9,472 bases of DNA, from the NCBI GenBank assembly GCA_017860675.1, contig JAGDMV010000063.1:1-9472 (forward strand), written 5' to 3'. The DNA is from Chloroflexota bacterium. Lineage in GTDB: Bacteria > Chloroflexota > Limnocylindria > Limnocylindrales > CSP1-4. The position numbers were made by a program, and so were the translations under genes. Positions 1 to 6,564 of this stretch are shown in pieces. The stretch's first letter is position 1. Every line of letters starts with the position of its first letter. The notes beneath the pieces were generated by a model. That model was not told the DNA's origin. It ran no database searches and saw nothing but the letters and a program-made list of their open reading frames with translations.

Positions 1-927
1 GCAGAGGTCCGCTGGATCCGGGGCCCGGAGCTGGACGCAGACGTGGTCGGCGCCGGCGTCGAGGTGGGCGCGCACGCGATCGGCGATGGCCGCAGCGTCG
101 CCCTGGACGACGACGGCGTCGATCAGCCGGTCGCTGCCGCCCCCGGCGATGTCCTCGTCGCTCCAGCCCAGGCGGCGCAGGTTGTCGGTGTAGTTCTCGA
201 GCCCCAGGTAGCGGGCGGCGAAGGTGCGAGCCGTCGCGCGGGCGCGGGAATGGTCGGTGTCGAGAACGGCCGTCTGCTCCACGACAAGCAGCGGCTCACG
301 CCCGAGGCGCTCCCGGGCCATGGCCGTGTGCTCGAGCGGGACGAAGTACGAGTGGGCTCCGTCGGTGCGGGCCGCAGCCAGCTCGAGCATCCGCGGGCCG
401 AGGGCGGCCAGCACGACGGGGACCGGCTCGGCCGGCGGGGGCGCCGCGAAGGCGACGGTCTCCATCGCGTCGAGGTAGGCCGCCATGCGCTCGATCGGCC
501 GCCCGTACGCGCCGCCGCGCTGGGCGACCGACGGCGCGTGGCTGACGCCCAGGCCGAGGACGAAGCGGCCGGGGTACGCCTCGGCCAGGGTGCGGGCACC
601 ATTCGCCGTCGCCATCGGATCGCGGGCGTGGATGCTGGCGATCCCGGTTGCCACGACCGCCTGCGAGGTCGCCCCCAGCAGGAGACCGGCATGGGCGAAC
701 GCCTCCTTGCTGCCGAGGCTCTCGGGGAACCAGATCGAGCGGTAGCCGAGCGCCTCCCAGGCCGCGACAGCGCGACGTTCGGTCGCCGCGCCGTTCGCCT
801 GCAGGGCGAAGCTCCAGACGCCGATGCGCCCGAGCGCGGCTCGAAGGTTCGATCGGCGCCAGGTCGTCGAGTCGCCCACCTGCGGCTTGGTGTCGGGCGC
901 CCGACCCGGCGCGTCGCGAGCGTCCAT
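1..927 (-). CDS. LLM-class (probably F420-dependent) oxidoreductase, 3' end outside window
   Basis: The reading frame runs from an ATG at 927 to the window edge without a stop, giving 309 residues; the C-terminal end is missing. It matches the luciferase-like monooxygenase fold. It has LGRIGVWSFALQ near residues 32-43, then ALGYRSIWFPES around 59-70, a strand-rich VVATGIASIHARDP segment (91-104) and a PGRFVLGLGVSH segment (119-130). These are typical of the F420-dependent branch resembling the MSMEG_4141 group, which would transfer hydride to or from an unidentified substrate in the cytoplasm. The F420 preference is inferred from family resemblance; FMN use cannot be excluded. The start is supported by an AGGGAGG Shine-Dalgarno six bases upstream. 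About 30 residues precede the first conserved block, longer than I would expect, so a later start is possible. It is divergent from the CMD gene. Confidence 0.85.
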   Translation of the reverse strand, partial: MDARDAPGRAPDTKPQVGDSTTWRRSNLRAALGRIGVWSFALQANGAATERRAVAAWEALGYRSIWFPESLGSKEAFAHAGLLLGATSQAVVATGIASIHARDPMATANGARTLAEAYPGRFVLGLGVSHAPSVAQRGGAYGRPIERMAAYLDAMETVAFAAPPPAEPVPVVLAALGPRMLELAAARTDGAHSYFVPLEHTAMARERLGREPLLVVEQTAVLDTDHSRARATARTFAARYLGLENYTDNLRRLGWSDEDIAGGGSDRLIDAVVVQGDAAAIADRVRAHLDAGADHVCVQLRAPDPADLC

Positions 928-933
928 CGTCGT

Positions 934-940
934 CCTCCCT
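934..940 (-). promoter_or_regulatory. Shine-Dalgarno of the LLM oxidoreductase
   Basis: The minus strand reads AGGGAGG, separated from the ATG at 927 by six bases. This is a strong ribosome binding site and decides the start of the oxidoreductase in favour of 927. Confidence 0.75.
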
Positions 941-961
941 GTGCGAGCAGTCGAGCGACGA

Positions 962-967
962 ATCGTA
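962..967 (-). promoter_or_regulatory. candidate -10 box for the LLM oxidoreductase
   Basis: The minus strand reads TACGAT, four of six bases of the TATAAT consensus, including the most conserved A2 and T6. It lies about 35 bases upstream of the start codon, and AT-rich hexamers are rare in this GC-rich spacer. No convincing -35 box was found 16-18 bases further upstream, so it is a weak candidate. Confidence 0.3.
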
Positions 968-1068
968 GCCCGGGCTGCCGTGGCCCGCGACGCGCCGGTG
1001 GCTCCACTTCACCCCTGCACGGTGATGCCCCGTGGCGTCCCGGGTACCCCAACAGTCTCGTCGCCGCG

Positions 1069-1092
1069 GTGCGGCAGGCTGTGCGGCAGGCT
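1069..1092 (+). repeat. 12-bp tandem repeat upstream of the CMD gene
   Basis: GTGCGGCAGGCT occurs twice head to tail (1069-1080 and 1081-1092) with no mismatch. A degenerate relative containing GCAGCAGGCT follows at 1103-1112. The repeat sits 45 bases before the CMD start codon, where a regulator could bind or where replication slippage could occur. No function can be assigned from sequence. Confidence 0.6.
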
Positions 1093-1126
1093 GCCTCGCC
1101 CGGCAGCAGGCTGTGCCGCCCGGCAA

Positions 1127-1133
1127 GAGGTGA
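1127..1133 (+). promoter_or_regulatory. Shine-Dalgarno of the CMD-like gene
   Basis: GAGGTGA, a seven-base match to the anti-Shine-Dalgarno sequence, ends four bases before the ATG at 1138. It fixes the start of the CMD-like protein and shows that the CMD frame is translated in its own right. Confidence 0.75.
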
Positions 1134-1137
1134 GACG

Positions 1138-1530
1138 ATGACGACGTGCGCAGAGGACGCCCTTCGCCGGCTGACCATCGGGGAGCCGGGCTTCGTCACG
1201 GCCATCGCCGACCCCGAGGCGCACGCACTCGGGCTGCACCGTCTCGACCTGCGCACGGAGACGCTGCTCCGTATCGGCGCCCTGGTCGCCCTGGACGCGC
1301 CATCGTCATCCTTCCGGGCCGCGGTGGACGCAGCCGAGCTGGCCGGCGCGGGGCTCGAGGATCTGCTTGCCGTCCTGGTCGCGGTGGCGGGACCGGTCGA
1401 GTCCGCCCGGTTCATCTCGGCGGCACCGAGGATCGCGCTGGCTGCCGGCTACGATGTCGAGGCCGCGCTCGAATGCTACGAGCCGGCCGACCGGGAGGTC
1501 GACCCGCCGGTTCCACCGGCGTTGGACCCC
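1138..1530 (+). CDS. carboxymuconolactone decarboxylase-like protein; 3' end unresolved (possible frameshift)
   Basis: From the ATG at 1138 the frame encodes about 131 residues of an all-helical CMD/AhpD-like domain. The core runs through LDLRTETLLRIGALVAL, an alanine-rich helix around AAELAGAGLEDLLAVLV, and closes with the family-like end SAAPRIALAAGYDVEAALE. The only two cysteines lie outside the core, near the start (residue 4) and just after it, and there is no CxxC, so AhpD-type peroxidase activity is unlikely; the reaction is unknown. Relatives end soon after GYDVEAALE, but this frame stays open to 2301, deep inside the next gene. Third-position G/C drops in this frame after about 1530 while the other two forward frames stay high. 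The end given is therefore the last well-supported coding point, not a stop codon. A one-base indel, a programmed frameshift into the radical SAM gene, or sequence error are all possible. Confidence 0.7.
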
Positions 1531-1600
1531 TGGCGTCTGCCCGGGCGAGCGCGTGGAGCCCGTGCCTGGATCCGCCCCAGACCACGTCCCGGCGGTGGGC

Positions 1601-2923
1601 ATGACGCCGGCCGAGGGACCGCCCGGCTTCCACCTTCTGGCCAAGCCGACCGGGGCCACCTGCAACCTGGACTGCTCGTACTGCTTCTTCCTTTCCAAGG
1701 AGATGCTGTACCCGGGCAGCCGCTTCCGCATGGCCGACGACCTGCTCCAGGAGTACATCCGCCAGGTCATCGAGGCCCAGCAGGTCCCCTACGTGAACAT
1801 CGCCTGGCAGGGTGGCGAGCCGACCATGATGGGGGTGGACTTCTTCCGTCGCTCGGTCGAGCTCGTCGAGCGGTACCGGCCGCCGGGGATGGCGGTCGAC
1901 TTCACGATCCAGACCAACGGGACGCTCATCGACGACGAGCTGGCCGCGTTCTTCAAGGCCAACGACTTCCTTGTCGGCATCAGCATCGACGGGCCGCCGG
2001 CGATGCACGATGCCTACCGCGTCGACCGGGGCGGGAGGCCGACCTTCGAGCGAGTCGCCGCGGGGCTCCAGCGACTGCGGGCACATGGTGTCGAGTACAA
2101 CACCCTGACCACCCTGCACCGGGCCAATGCCGACCACCCGGTCGAGGTGTACCGCTTCCTGCGCGACGACTGCGGCTCACGGTTCATGCAGTTCATCCCG
2201 ATCGTGGAGCGCCTGCCCGCGCCGCGCACGGATGTGCCCCTTTCCACGCTGGGGCTGGCTCCCGGCCAGGCGCAGCACCCGCCGTGGCGATCCTGGCGTG
2301 ACCGGCCGCTCTACCGCCAGCAGGGACCGCTCGTCACCGATCGCTCGGTGACGGCCGAGCAGTACGGCTCGTTCCTCATCGGGGTGTTCGAGGAGTGGGT
2401 CCGGCGCGACATCGGCGAGGTCTTCGTCCAGATGCTCGACGTGGCCCTCGCCAGCTGGTACGGCGAGGCGCCGACGCTCTGCGTCCACGCCGAGACCTGC
2501 GGGACGGCCCTCGCCATGGAGCACAACGGCGATCTCTACTCGTGCGACCACTTCGTCGAGGAGGCCTATCGGCTCGGCAACATCGCGGACACGCCGCTGG
2601 CGAGTCTCGTGGCCTCCGAGCAGCAGCGCCTGTTCGGGCTGGCGAAGCGCGACACGCTCCCCGGGCAGTGTCGTTCCTGCGAGGTCCGCTTCGCCTGTCA
2701 CGGCGGCTGCCCGAAGGATCGCTTCATCGAGTCGGCCGACGGTGAGCCCGGCCTCAACTACCTGTGCGCCGGCTACACCGCGTTCTTCCGCCACGTGGAC
2801 CGGCCGATGCGGATCATGGCCGACCTGCTCCGGCGAGGCCTCGCGCCGGCGGCGCTGATGTCCTGGTACGCGCGGGAGGACGCCCGCTCGGCCGGGGCGA
2901 ACGGCGACGGCCGGACCGGCTGA
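1601..2923 (+). CDS. radical SAM/SPASM protein, anaerobic sulfatase-maturase type
   Basis: The 440-residue protein has the radical SAM motif CNLDCSYC (Cys21, Cys25, Cys28), which binds the [4Fe-4S] cluster that cleaves S-adenosylmethionine. Its C-terminal SPASM domain keeps every expected ligand: Cys294, Cys300, Cys315 and Cys370 for one auxiliary cluster, and Cys357, Cys360, Cys366 and Cys389 for the other. Spacing nearly matches that of the Clostridium perfringens anSME. Asp316, in the YSCDHFV motif, corresponds to the proposed catalytic base. The known family oxidises a Cys or Ser of sulfatases to formylglycine in the cytoplasm. No sulfatase lies in this window, so the target is unknown. 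ATG 1601 is chosen because the first conserved residues follow closely. GTG 1553 is an alternative start, and the frame is open further upstream, which allows fusion to the CMD protein. Confidence 0.88.
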   Translation: MTPAEGPPGFHLLAKPTGATCNLDCSYCFFLSKEMLYPGSRFRMADDLLQEYIRQVIEAQQVPYVNIAWQGGEPTMMGVDFFRRSVELVERYRPPGMAVDFTIQTNGTLIDDELAAFFKANDFLVGISIDGPPAMHDAYRVDRGGRPTFERVAAGLQRLRAHGVEYNTLTTLHRANADHPVEVYRFLRDDCGSRFMQFIPIVERLPAPRTDVPLSTLGLAPGQAQHPPWRSWRDRPLYRQQGPLVTDRSVTAEQYGSFLIGVFEEWVRRDIGEVFVQMLDVALASWYGEAPTLCVHAETCGTALAMEHNGDLYSCDHFVEEAYRLGNIADTPLASLVASEQQRLFGLAKRDTLPGQCRSCEVRFACHGGCPKDRFIESADGEPGLNYLCAGYTAFFRHVDRPMRIMADLLRRGLAPAALMSWYAREDARSAGANGDGRTG

Positions 2924-3055
2924 ACCCGCAGCGTCCCGGCGTACCGCGCGGCGAGGGCGGCACCGGTGCGGTGGCCAAAGGGCGGTGAGCACGGGCGATC
3001 ACGATGCCGCGCCGGACACGAAGGCGCAGGTGGGCCGGCCTCGTTCCCCAGACCG

Positions 3056-3143
3056 TGGCGGAGAGGGTGGGATTCGAACCCACGAGGCGCTAAGGCCCTG
3101 CAGTTTTCAAGACTGCCCCGTTCAACCGCTCCGGCACCTCTCC
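3056..3143 (-). tRNA. tRNA-Ser (anticodon TGA)
   Basis: On the minus strand the acceptor stem pairs GGAGAGG (3143-3137) with CCTCTCC (3066-3060). The anticodon stem-loop is GCAGT-CTTGAAA-ACTGC with anticodon TGA at 3109-3107. A long type II variable arm follows, then the T arm GTGGG-TTCGAAT-CCCAC. The discriminator base is G (3059), as expected for serine tRNAs, and the CCA tail is encoded (3058-3056). It reads UCA and, by wobble, other UCN serine codons. It lies 88 bases downstream of the glucosaminidase stop, on the same strand, and converges on the radical SAM gene. Confidence 0.96.
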
Positions 3144-3155
3144 GCGGCAACTGGG

Positions 3156-3161
3156 ATGGTA
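3156..3161 (-). promoter_or_regulatory. candidate -10 box of tRNA-Ser
   Basis: The minus strand reads TACCAT, four of six matches to TATAAT including A2 and T6, ending 12 bases before the tRNA 5' end. The position suits a tRNA promoter with a short leader. No clear -35 box is visible at the proper distance, and co-transcription with the upstream glucosaminidase gene is an alternative. Confidence 0.35.
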
Positions 3162-3231
3162 CCGCGGCCGCTGCCGCCGACACGGCCGATCGGTGGTCGC
3201 CGGTGACTGGCGTCCGCGGCCGCCCGACCCG

Positions 3232-5010
3232 CTACTCGGCCGGCGTGCCCGGTGCGGCCGCCGCGCGGCCGACCACGATCCAGGCGGCACGCACGGAGTC
3301 TGGCTTGGCGTCGGCGGCACCGGCCGGCACGAGGGCGGCGACCACCAGCCGGACACCCTCGGGGATGCCGTCCGCCAGCAGGCTGGTCGATCCGTCGGCG
3401 GGCCGCAGGTCGGGGACGGGGAGCAGGTGCCCGGTCGGCGATGCGTCCGCCGCCGGGAGCACGCCAAGGGTGCGGACGAGGACCCGGACCGGGCCGGCCG
3501 GCCGATCCTCGGGCTCGCCGGCGACGGCCCCGATCGCGTCCGCCCCGACCTCGTCGTCAGCGGGGCGAGTGGCGTCCACCGCGACCATCACCGCCACGGC
3601 GCCCGAGGAGTCCGCGGGCCTCGGCGCGAGCGGATCGGGCTCGGCCGCCTCGCGACCGAGGAGCGCGTCGTCGCGCGGGCTGGTGACGCTGAGCGGGGTG
3701 AGAACCGGGCGGTTCCCCCGTCCGCGGCCCACGAGGGCGACGGCCGGGACGCTGCGGTCGAGCGCCCCAGGCTCGCCGGCGACGCGCACGACCACGACAG
3801 CCGGTGTCCCGGGCGCCTTGAACCTGACCGTGCGCGCCTTGCCGCTCGCCAGCCCCCGCCCGAGGGGTGTCAGCAACAGCCGGCGGGCGGGCTTGGACGC
3901 GTCAAGCGGCAGGGCCCAGGCCTCGATCACGGTCGCCCTTCCGGTCGGTCCCGTTGCCGGCAACGTCCCGCCGCCGGCTGCGACGACCGTCGCCTCCAGA
4001 AACCCGCCGTCTCCAACCTCGACGCGCACCGCTGCCTCGGAGGGCGCCGCCACGCGGACGGCGACCGAGCGGACCGGCGGACGATCGGCTGCCGGCAGCA
4101 ACCTGCCGTCGCTGTCGCGCGCCTCCACCTCCAGCCGCCAGAGCCCCGGCTGGCCGGGCGCGCGGACCGAAAGGCGCACGGTGCGGCCGCTGATCGACCG
4201 CGCGACGAGCGTCCAGCCGGTGCCGGCGGACACGGCAGGATCGTCGGCCGTCGCCTCGACCACCGCCAGCGGTGTCCAGCGGACTGCGAAGCGGACCACC
4301 GTCGGCAGGCGGGCACCTCTGCGGGCGCTCCATGGAACGACGACCCTGGCCCCCCCTCCGGCCCGGATGGCGGCCGCAACCCGTGGAGTCCCGAAGCGCA
4401 ACCGGCGCTCCCGGAGGGTGACGATCCACCCGTCCATCGAGTTGGCGATCGAGGCGATCTTGTCCGCCCAGTGCGGGTCCGACGCGTAGTAGCGGTTGAC
4501 CGCCCGCAGGGTGGTGAAGCCGCGCCACCATCGTCCGCTCGGTGAGAGATATCTCGCGCGCACGCGCGCCGCGACCGCCAGGACCCCCGCCGCGTGCGAG
4601 CGGTAGGCGACGGCCATGCCGTACGGGTCTCGGTCGGCCGCGCCGTAGCCGAACAGGTTCCGCTTGAAGCGGGCGATGTCCGACCCGCCGAAGCCCGACT
4701 CGAGCATGGCGTGGGCGACGAAGTAGCGGGCGTTGAGCCCGTACCGCCGCTCGGCCTCGAGGAACGCGTGTCCGAGCCGCGGCAGCGGCGTGTTGGCCGC
4801 GAGGTACTCGTCGATCATCCAGGCGGCGTAGCCCGATCGCGACAGGATGTCGGTGTCGGGCGTCATCGCCCGCCCCGGGCGGTACGGAGTCACCCGCCGG
4901 GGCTCGGCCTTGCGGACCGGGTCTCGCGCCTCGACAGGTGCGGCGACGGATGTCGCGAGGGTGAGCGCCGCGAGGACGGCCAGCGCGGCGCAGAGGGTGC
5001 GGCTCGGCAT
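3232..5010 (-). CDS. secreted glucosaminidase-domain protein (peptidoglycan hydrolase-like)
   Basis: This 592-residue protein starts with a signal peptide: a short basic start, then a hydrophobic run at about residues 5-24, with likely cleavage near APVEA (24-28). Residues about 65-195 form a glucosaminidase domain of the FlgJ/LytG/endo-beta-N-acetylglucosaminidase superfamily. It contains ARYFVAHAMLESGFGGSDI with probable catalytic Glu104, followed by FKRNLFGYGA, an AYRSHAAGV segment and AVNRYYASDPHWADKI. Such enzymes cut the glycan strands of peptidoglycan outside the membrane; that role is inferred. Residues about 215-592 are rich in Val, Ala, Gly and Pro and look beta-stranded, possibly several Ig-like modules, with no family I recognise. 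The start at 5010 is chosen because it places the signal peptide at the N-terminus; its Shine-Dalgarno is poor. An in-frame ATG at 5082 would add 24 residues. It is divergent from the M1 peptidase gene. Confidence 0.85.
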   Translation of the reverse strand: MPSRTLCAALAVLAALTLATSVAAPVEARDPVRKAEPRRVTPYRPGRAMTPDTDILSRSGYAAWMIDEYLAANTPLPRLGHAFLEAERRYGLNARYFVAHAMLESGFGGSDIARFKRNLFGYGAADRDPYGMAVAYRSHAAGVLAVAARVRARYLSPSGRWWRGFTTLRAVNRYYASDPHWADKIASIANSMDGWIVTLRERRLRFGTPRVAAAIRAGGGARVVVPWSARRGARLPTVVRFAVRWTPLAVVEATADDPAVSAGTGWTLVARSISGRTVRLSVRAPGQPGLWRLEVEARDSDGRLLPAADRPPVRSVAVRVAAPSEAAVRVEVGDGGFLEATVVAAGGGTLPATGPTGRATVIEAWALPLDASKPARRLLLTPLGRGLASGKARTVRFKAPGTPAVVVVRVAGEPGALDRSVPAVALVGRGRGNRPVLTPLSVTSPRDDALLGREAAEPDPLAPRPADSSGAVAVMVAVDATRPADDEVGADAIGAVAGEPEDRPAGPVRVLVRTLGVLPAADASPTGHLLPVPDLRPADGSTSLLADGIPEGVRLVVAALVPAGAADAKPDSVRAAWIVVGRAAAAPGTPAE

Positions 5011-5052
5011 CTGCCGGGCGAGGATGGCTGCCGGCGGCGCGCGTGACCACGG

Positions 5053-5070
5053 CCCGGCGGTCCCGCCGGG
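5053..5070. promoter_or_regulatory. inverted repeat in the glucosaminidase/M1 divergent spacer
   Basis: CCCGGCGG and its perfect reverse complement CCGCCGGG are separated by two bases. A partly similar box, GGTCCCGGGT, lies at 5083-5092. The site sits inside the 162-base divergent spacer, a fair place for an operator controlling both genes. In such GC-rich sequence an 8-bp dyad is not rare, and it would fall inside coding sequence if the glucosaminidase starts at 5082. Confidence 0.3.
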
Positions 5071-5091
5071 TACTGGCCCCATGGTCCCGGG

Positions 5092-5119
5092 TTGCCCGCG
5101 GCGCTTCGGGTGCGATGAT
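5092..5119 (+). promoter_or_regulatory. candidate sigma-70 promoter of the M1 peptidase gene
   Basis: TTGCCC (5092-5097, four of six matches to TTGACA) and GATGAT (5114-5119, four of six matches to TATAAT) are separated by 16 bases. Transcription would start near 5126, leaving a leader of about 47 bases before the ATG at 5173. The match is moderate and rests on inspection alone. Confidence 0.35.
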
Positions 5120-5172
5120 TGGCCTTGCCGGGGTCGGCCTGGTGTGCCCACCCTGGACAACCCGGATCGGGG

Positions 5173-6504
5173 ATGACAGTGCGCCTGGCGAGATTCTTCG
5201 CGGCCCTCGGCTGTGTCACGATCGCACTGGCCGTGCCCCTGCCGGTCGCCGCCGAAGGCGGGATCGTGCCGGGCGCTGTCAACCGGGCCAGCCTTGCCGT
5301 CGAGGCGCGCTACGAGGTGCGCCTGGCCCTGAGCATGGCGACGTACCGCCTGTCGGCGGCGGAGACGATCGAGATCGTCAACCGTTCGGGAAGCCCGATC
5401 GACCGGCTCGACCTCAACACGGTGCTGGCTCGCCTGGGTGGGTTGCAGATCACCGCGGCCAGCGTGGACGGCCAGCCGGTGACCCCGTCGATCAGCGACC
5501 AGACGATCCGCCTGCCGCTCGGTGGCGTCCTGCCCGACGGGGCGGGTGCGACCATCCGGCTCTCCTTCAGGGCGCGGTTCGGGACCCGACTCGATGGCAG
5601 CCGCTGGCTGTTCACCGCCGCCGGCGGCACGTTCGCCGCGTACCGCTGGCTGCCCTGGATCAGCGCGGCCCGCCCGTTCGACCGGCCGAACCACGGGGAC
5701 CCGTTCGTGACGGCGTCGAGCCCCTCAGTCCGGCTGACGGTCACCTGCGACCGGGTGACCCGGATCTCGACGAACCTCCGCCGGACCTCCGTCTCGGCCG
5801 ACCGGAAGACCCAGGTGTTCGAGGGCTCGAACGTGCGGGACCTGAACCTCGTCGCCGACACCCGCTTCAGCGTGGCCTCTCGGTGGGTGGGCGACACTCA
5901 AGTGCACGTCTTCGCCCGCACGGCGGCAGCCCGCAGTCTCCTCCTCGGCCAGGCGGCGCGCTCGCTGGCCAGGCTGGAGGCGCTCCTCGGGCCGTATCCC
6001 TGGCCGACATTGTCGGTGGCGCAGACTGCCGGCGGCTTCGGTGTCGAGTCACCGGGGGCGATCTGGATCCCGCGCGGCGTGTCCGGCGGGAACCTGTCCT
6101 GGCTGGTCGCCCACGAGATCGCCCACCAGTGGTTCTACGGCCTGACCGGCAACGACCAGGCCCGCCAGCCGTTCGCCGACGAGGCGCCCGGTGACTTCCT
6201 GGCCCGCTACGTTACCGGCTCGTTCCGGGCCAGCCGCTGCGCGACGGCCCGCCTGGACCGATCCATCTACGCGTACTCGGCGGGCTGCTACTTCGAGATC
6301 GTCTACGTGCAGGGCGGCCGGCTGCTGCTCGACGTCCGCAAGCGCGTCGGCAGCACGGCCTTCTTCCGGGCGCTGCGGAGCTACCTCGACGCGCACCGCT
6401 TCGGGCTGGGCTCGACGCGCGAGCTCATCGCCTCCCTCGACGAGGCGGACCCGCGCGATCTGGCGCGGCTGTGGGAGCCGCGTTTCCCGTCGCTGTTGCC
6501 GTAG
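5173..6504 (+). CDS. secreted M1-family zinc metallopeptidase, compact form
   Basis: The 443-residue protein begins with a signal peptide: basic MTVRLAR, a hydrophobic stretch to about residue 22, and likely cleavage near PVAAEGG (24-30). Residues about 31-230 are beta-rich, like the N-terminal domain of M1 peptidases. The catalytic domain has HEIAHQW with zinc ligands His314 and His318 and catalytic Glu315, then Glu337 exactly 18 residues after His318, the M1 signature HExxH-x18-E. Upstream, GGFGVESPG (288-296) stands where M1 aminopeptidases have GxMEN; Glu292, which normally binds the substrate N-terminus, is kept but Met is replaced by Val. A tyrosine-rich segment at about 363-379 may hold the transition-state Tyr. 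It ends shortly after the catalytic domain, lacking the long helical C-terminus of classic aminopeptidase N. Peptide hydrolysis outside the membrane is inferred. The start codon is chosen by the signal peptide; its ribosome site is weak. Confidence 0.87.
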   Translation: MTVRLARFFAALGCVTIALAVPLPVAAEGGIVPGAVNRASLAVEARYEVRLALSMATYRLSAAETIEIVNRSGSPIDRLDLNTVLARLGGLQITAASVDGQPVTPSISDQTIRLPLGGVLPDGAGATIRLSFRARFGTRLDGSRWLFTAAGGTFAAYRWLPWISAARPFDRPNHGDPFVTASSPSVRLTVTCDRVTRISTNLRRTSVSADRKTQVFEGSNVRDLNLVADTRFSVASRWVGDTQVHVFARTAAARSLLLGQAARSLARLEALLGPYPWPTLSVAQTAGGFGVESPGAIWIPRGVSGGNLSWLVAHEIAHQWFYGLTGNDQARQPFADEAPGDFLARYVTGSFRASRCATARLDRSIYAYSAGCYFEIVYVQGGRLLLDVRKRVGSTAFFRALRSYLDAHRFGLGSTRELIASLDEADPRDLARLWEPRFPSLLP

Positions 6505-6512
6505 TTCGCCCA

Positions 6513-6552
6513 CGCGACGGCCCGGCGGTCTCGGCTGCCACGGGCAGTCGCG
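6513..6552. terminator. possible hairpin between convergent M1 peptidase and serS genes
   Basis: The 60-base gap between the stop codons of the two convergent genes can fold. An outer stem pairs CGCGAC (6513-6518) with GTCGCG (6547-6552), and a tight inner stem pairs CTGCC (6535-6539) with GGCAG (6543-6547) around a three-base loop. The two stems share base 6547, so they compete in part. There is no T-run on either strand, so this is not a textbook intrinsic terminator. It may still end or protect transcripts from both sides. Confidence 0.3.
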
Positions 6553-6564
6553 GCGTCTCCTCGC

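Noticed and set aside
1009..1025. TCACC/GGTGA inverted repeat in the divergent spacer before the CMD gene
   Set aside because: The arms are only five bases and expected by chance; there is no second copy or overlap with a promoter element.
123..1415. Long minus-strand open frames over the oxidoreductase and CMD region
   Set aside because: Their translations are Arg/Ser/Pro-rich with no family motif. The true minus-strand gene starts at 927 in another frame and carries clear LLM motifs.
43..2301. A 752-codon open frame on the plus strand
   Set aside because: Only its middle part (1138 to about 1530) is coding, as the CMD protein. The first part is the antisense of the LLM oxidoreductase and the last part is a shadow of the radical SAM gene, with Arg/Pro/Gly/Ala-rich low-complexity translation.
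3162..3223. Repeated CCGCGGCCGC at 3162-3171 and 3214-3223 between the glucosaminidase and tRNA genes
   Set aside because: Ten-base G/C-only repeats are common in this composition, and neither copy is placed as a clear terminator or operator.
2966..4545. Two long plus-strand open frames opposite the glucosaminidase
   Set aside because: They lie antisense to a gene with a signal peptide and a recognisable catalytic domain, and one runs across the tRNA. GC-rich DNA keeps such frames open by chance.
5119..5172. Upstream TTG start for the M1 peptidase
   Set aside because: It adds 18 residues before the signal peptide and has no ribosome site; ATG 5173 puts the signal peptide at the N-terminus.
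5011..5694. N-terminal extension of the glucosaminidase to a start at 5694
   Set aside because: It would overlap the M1 peptidase gene by more than 500 bases and bury the signal peptide in the middle of the protein.
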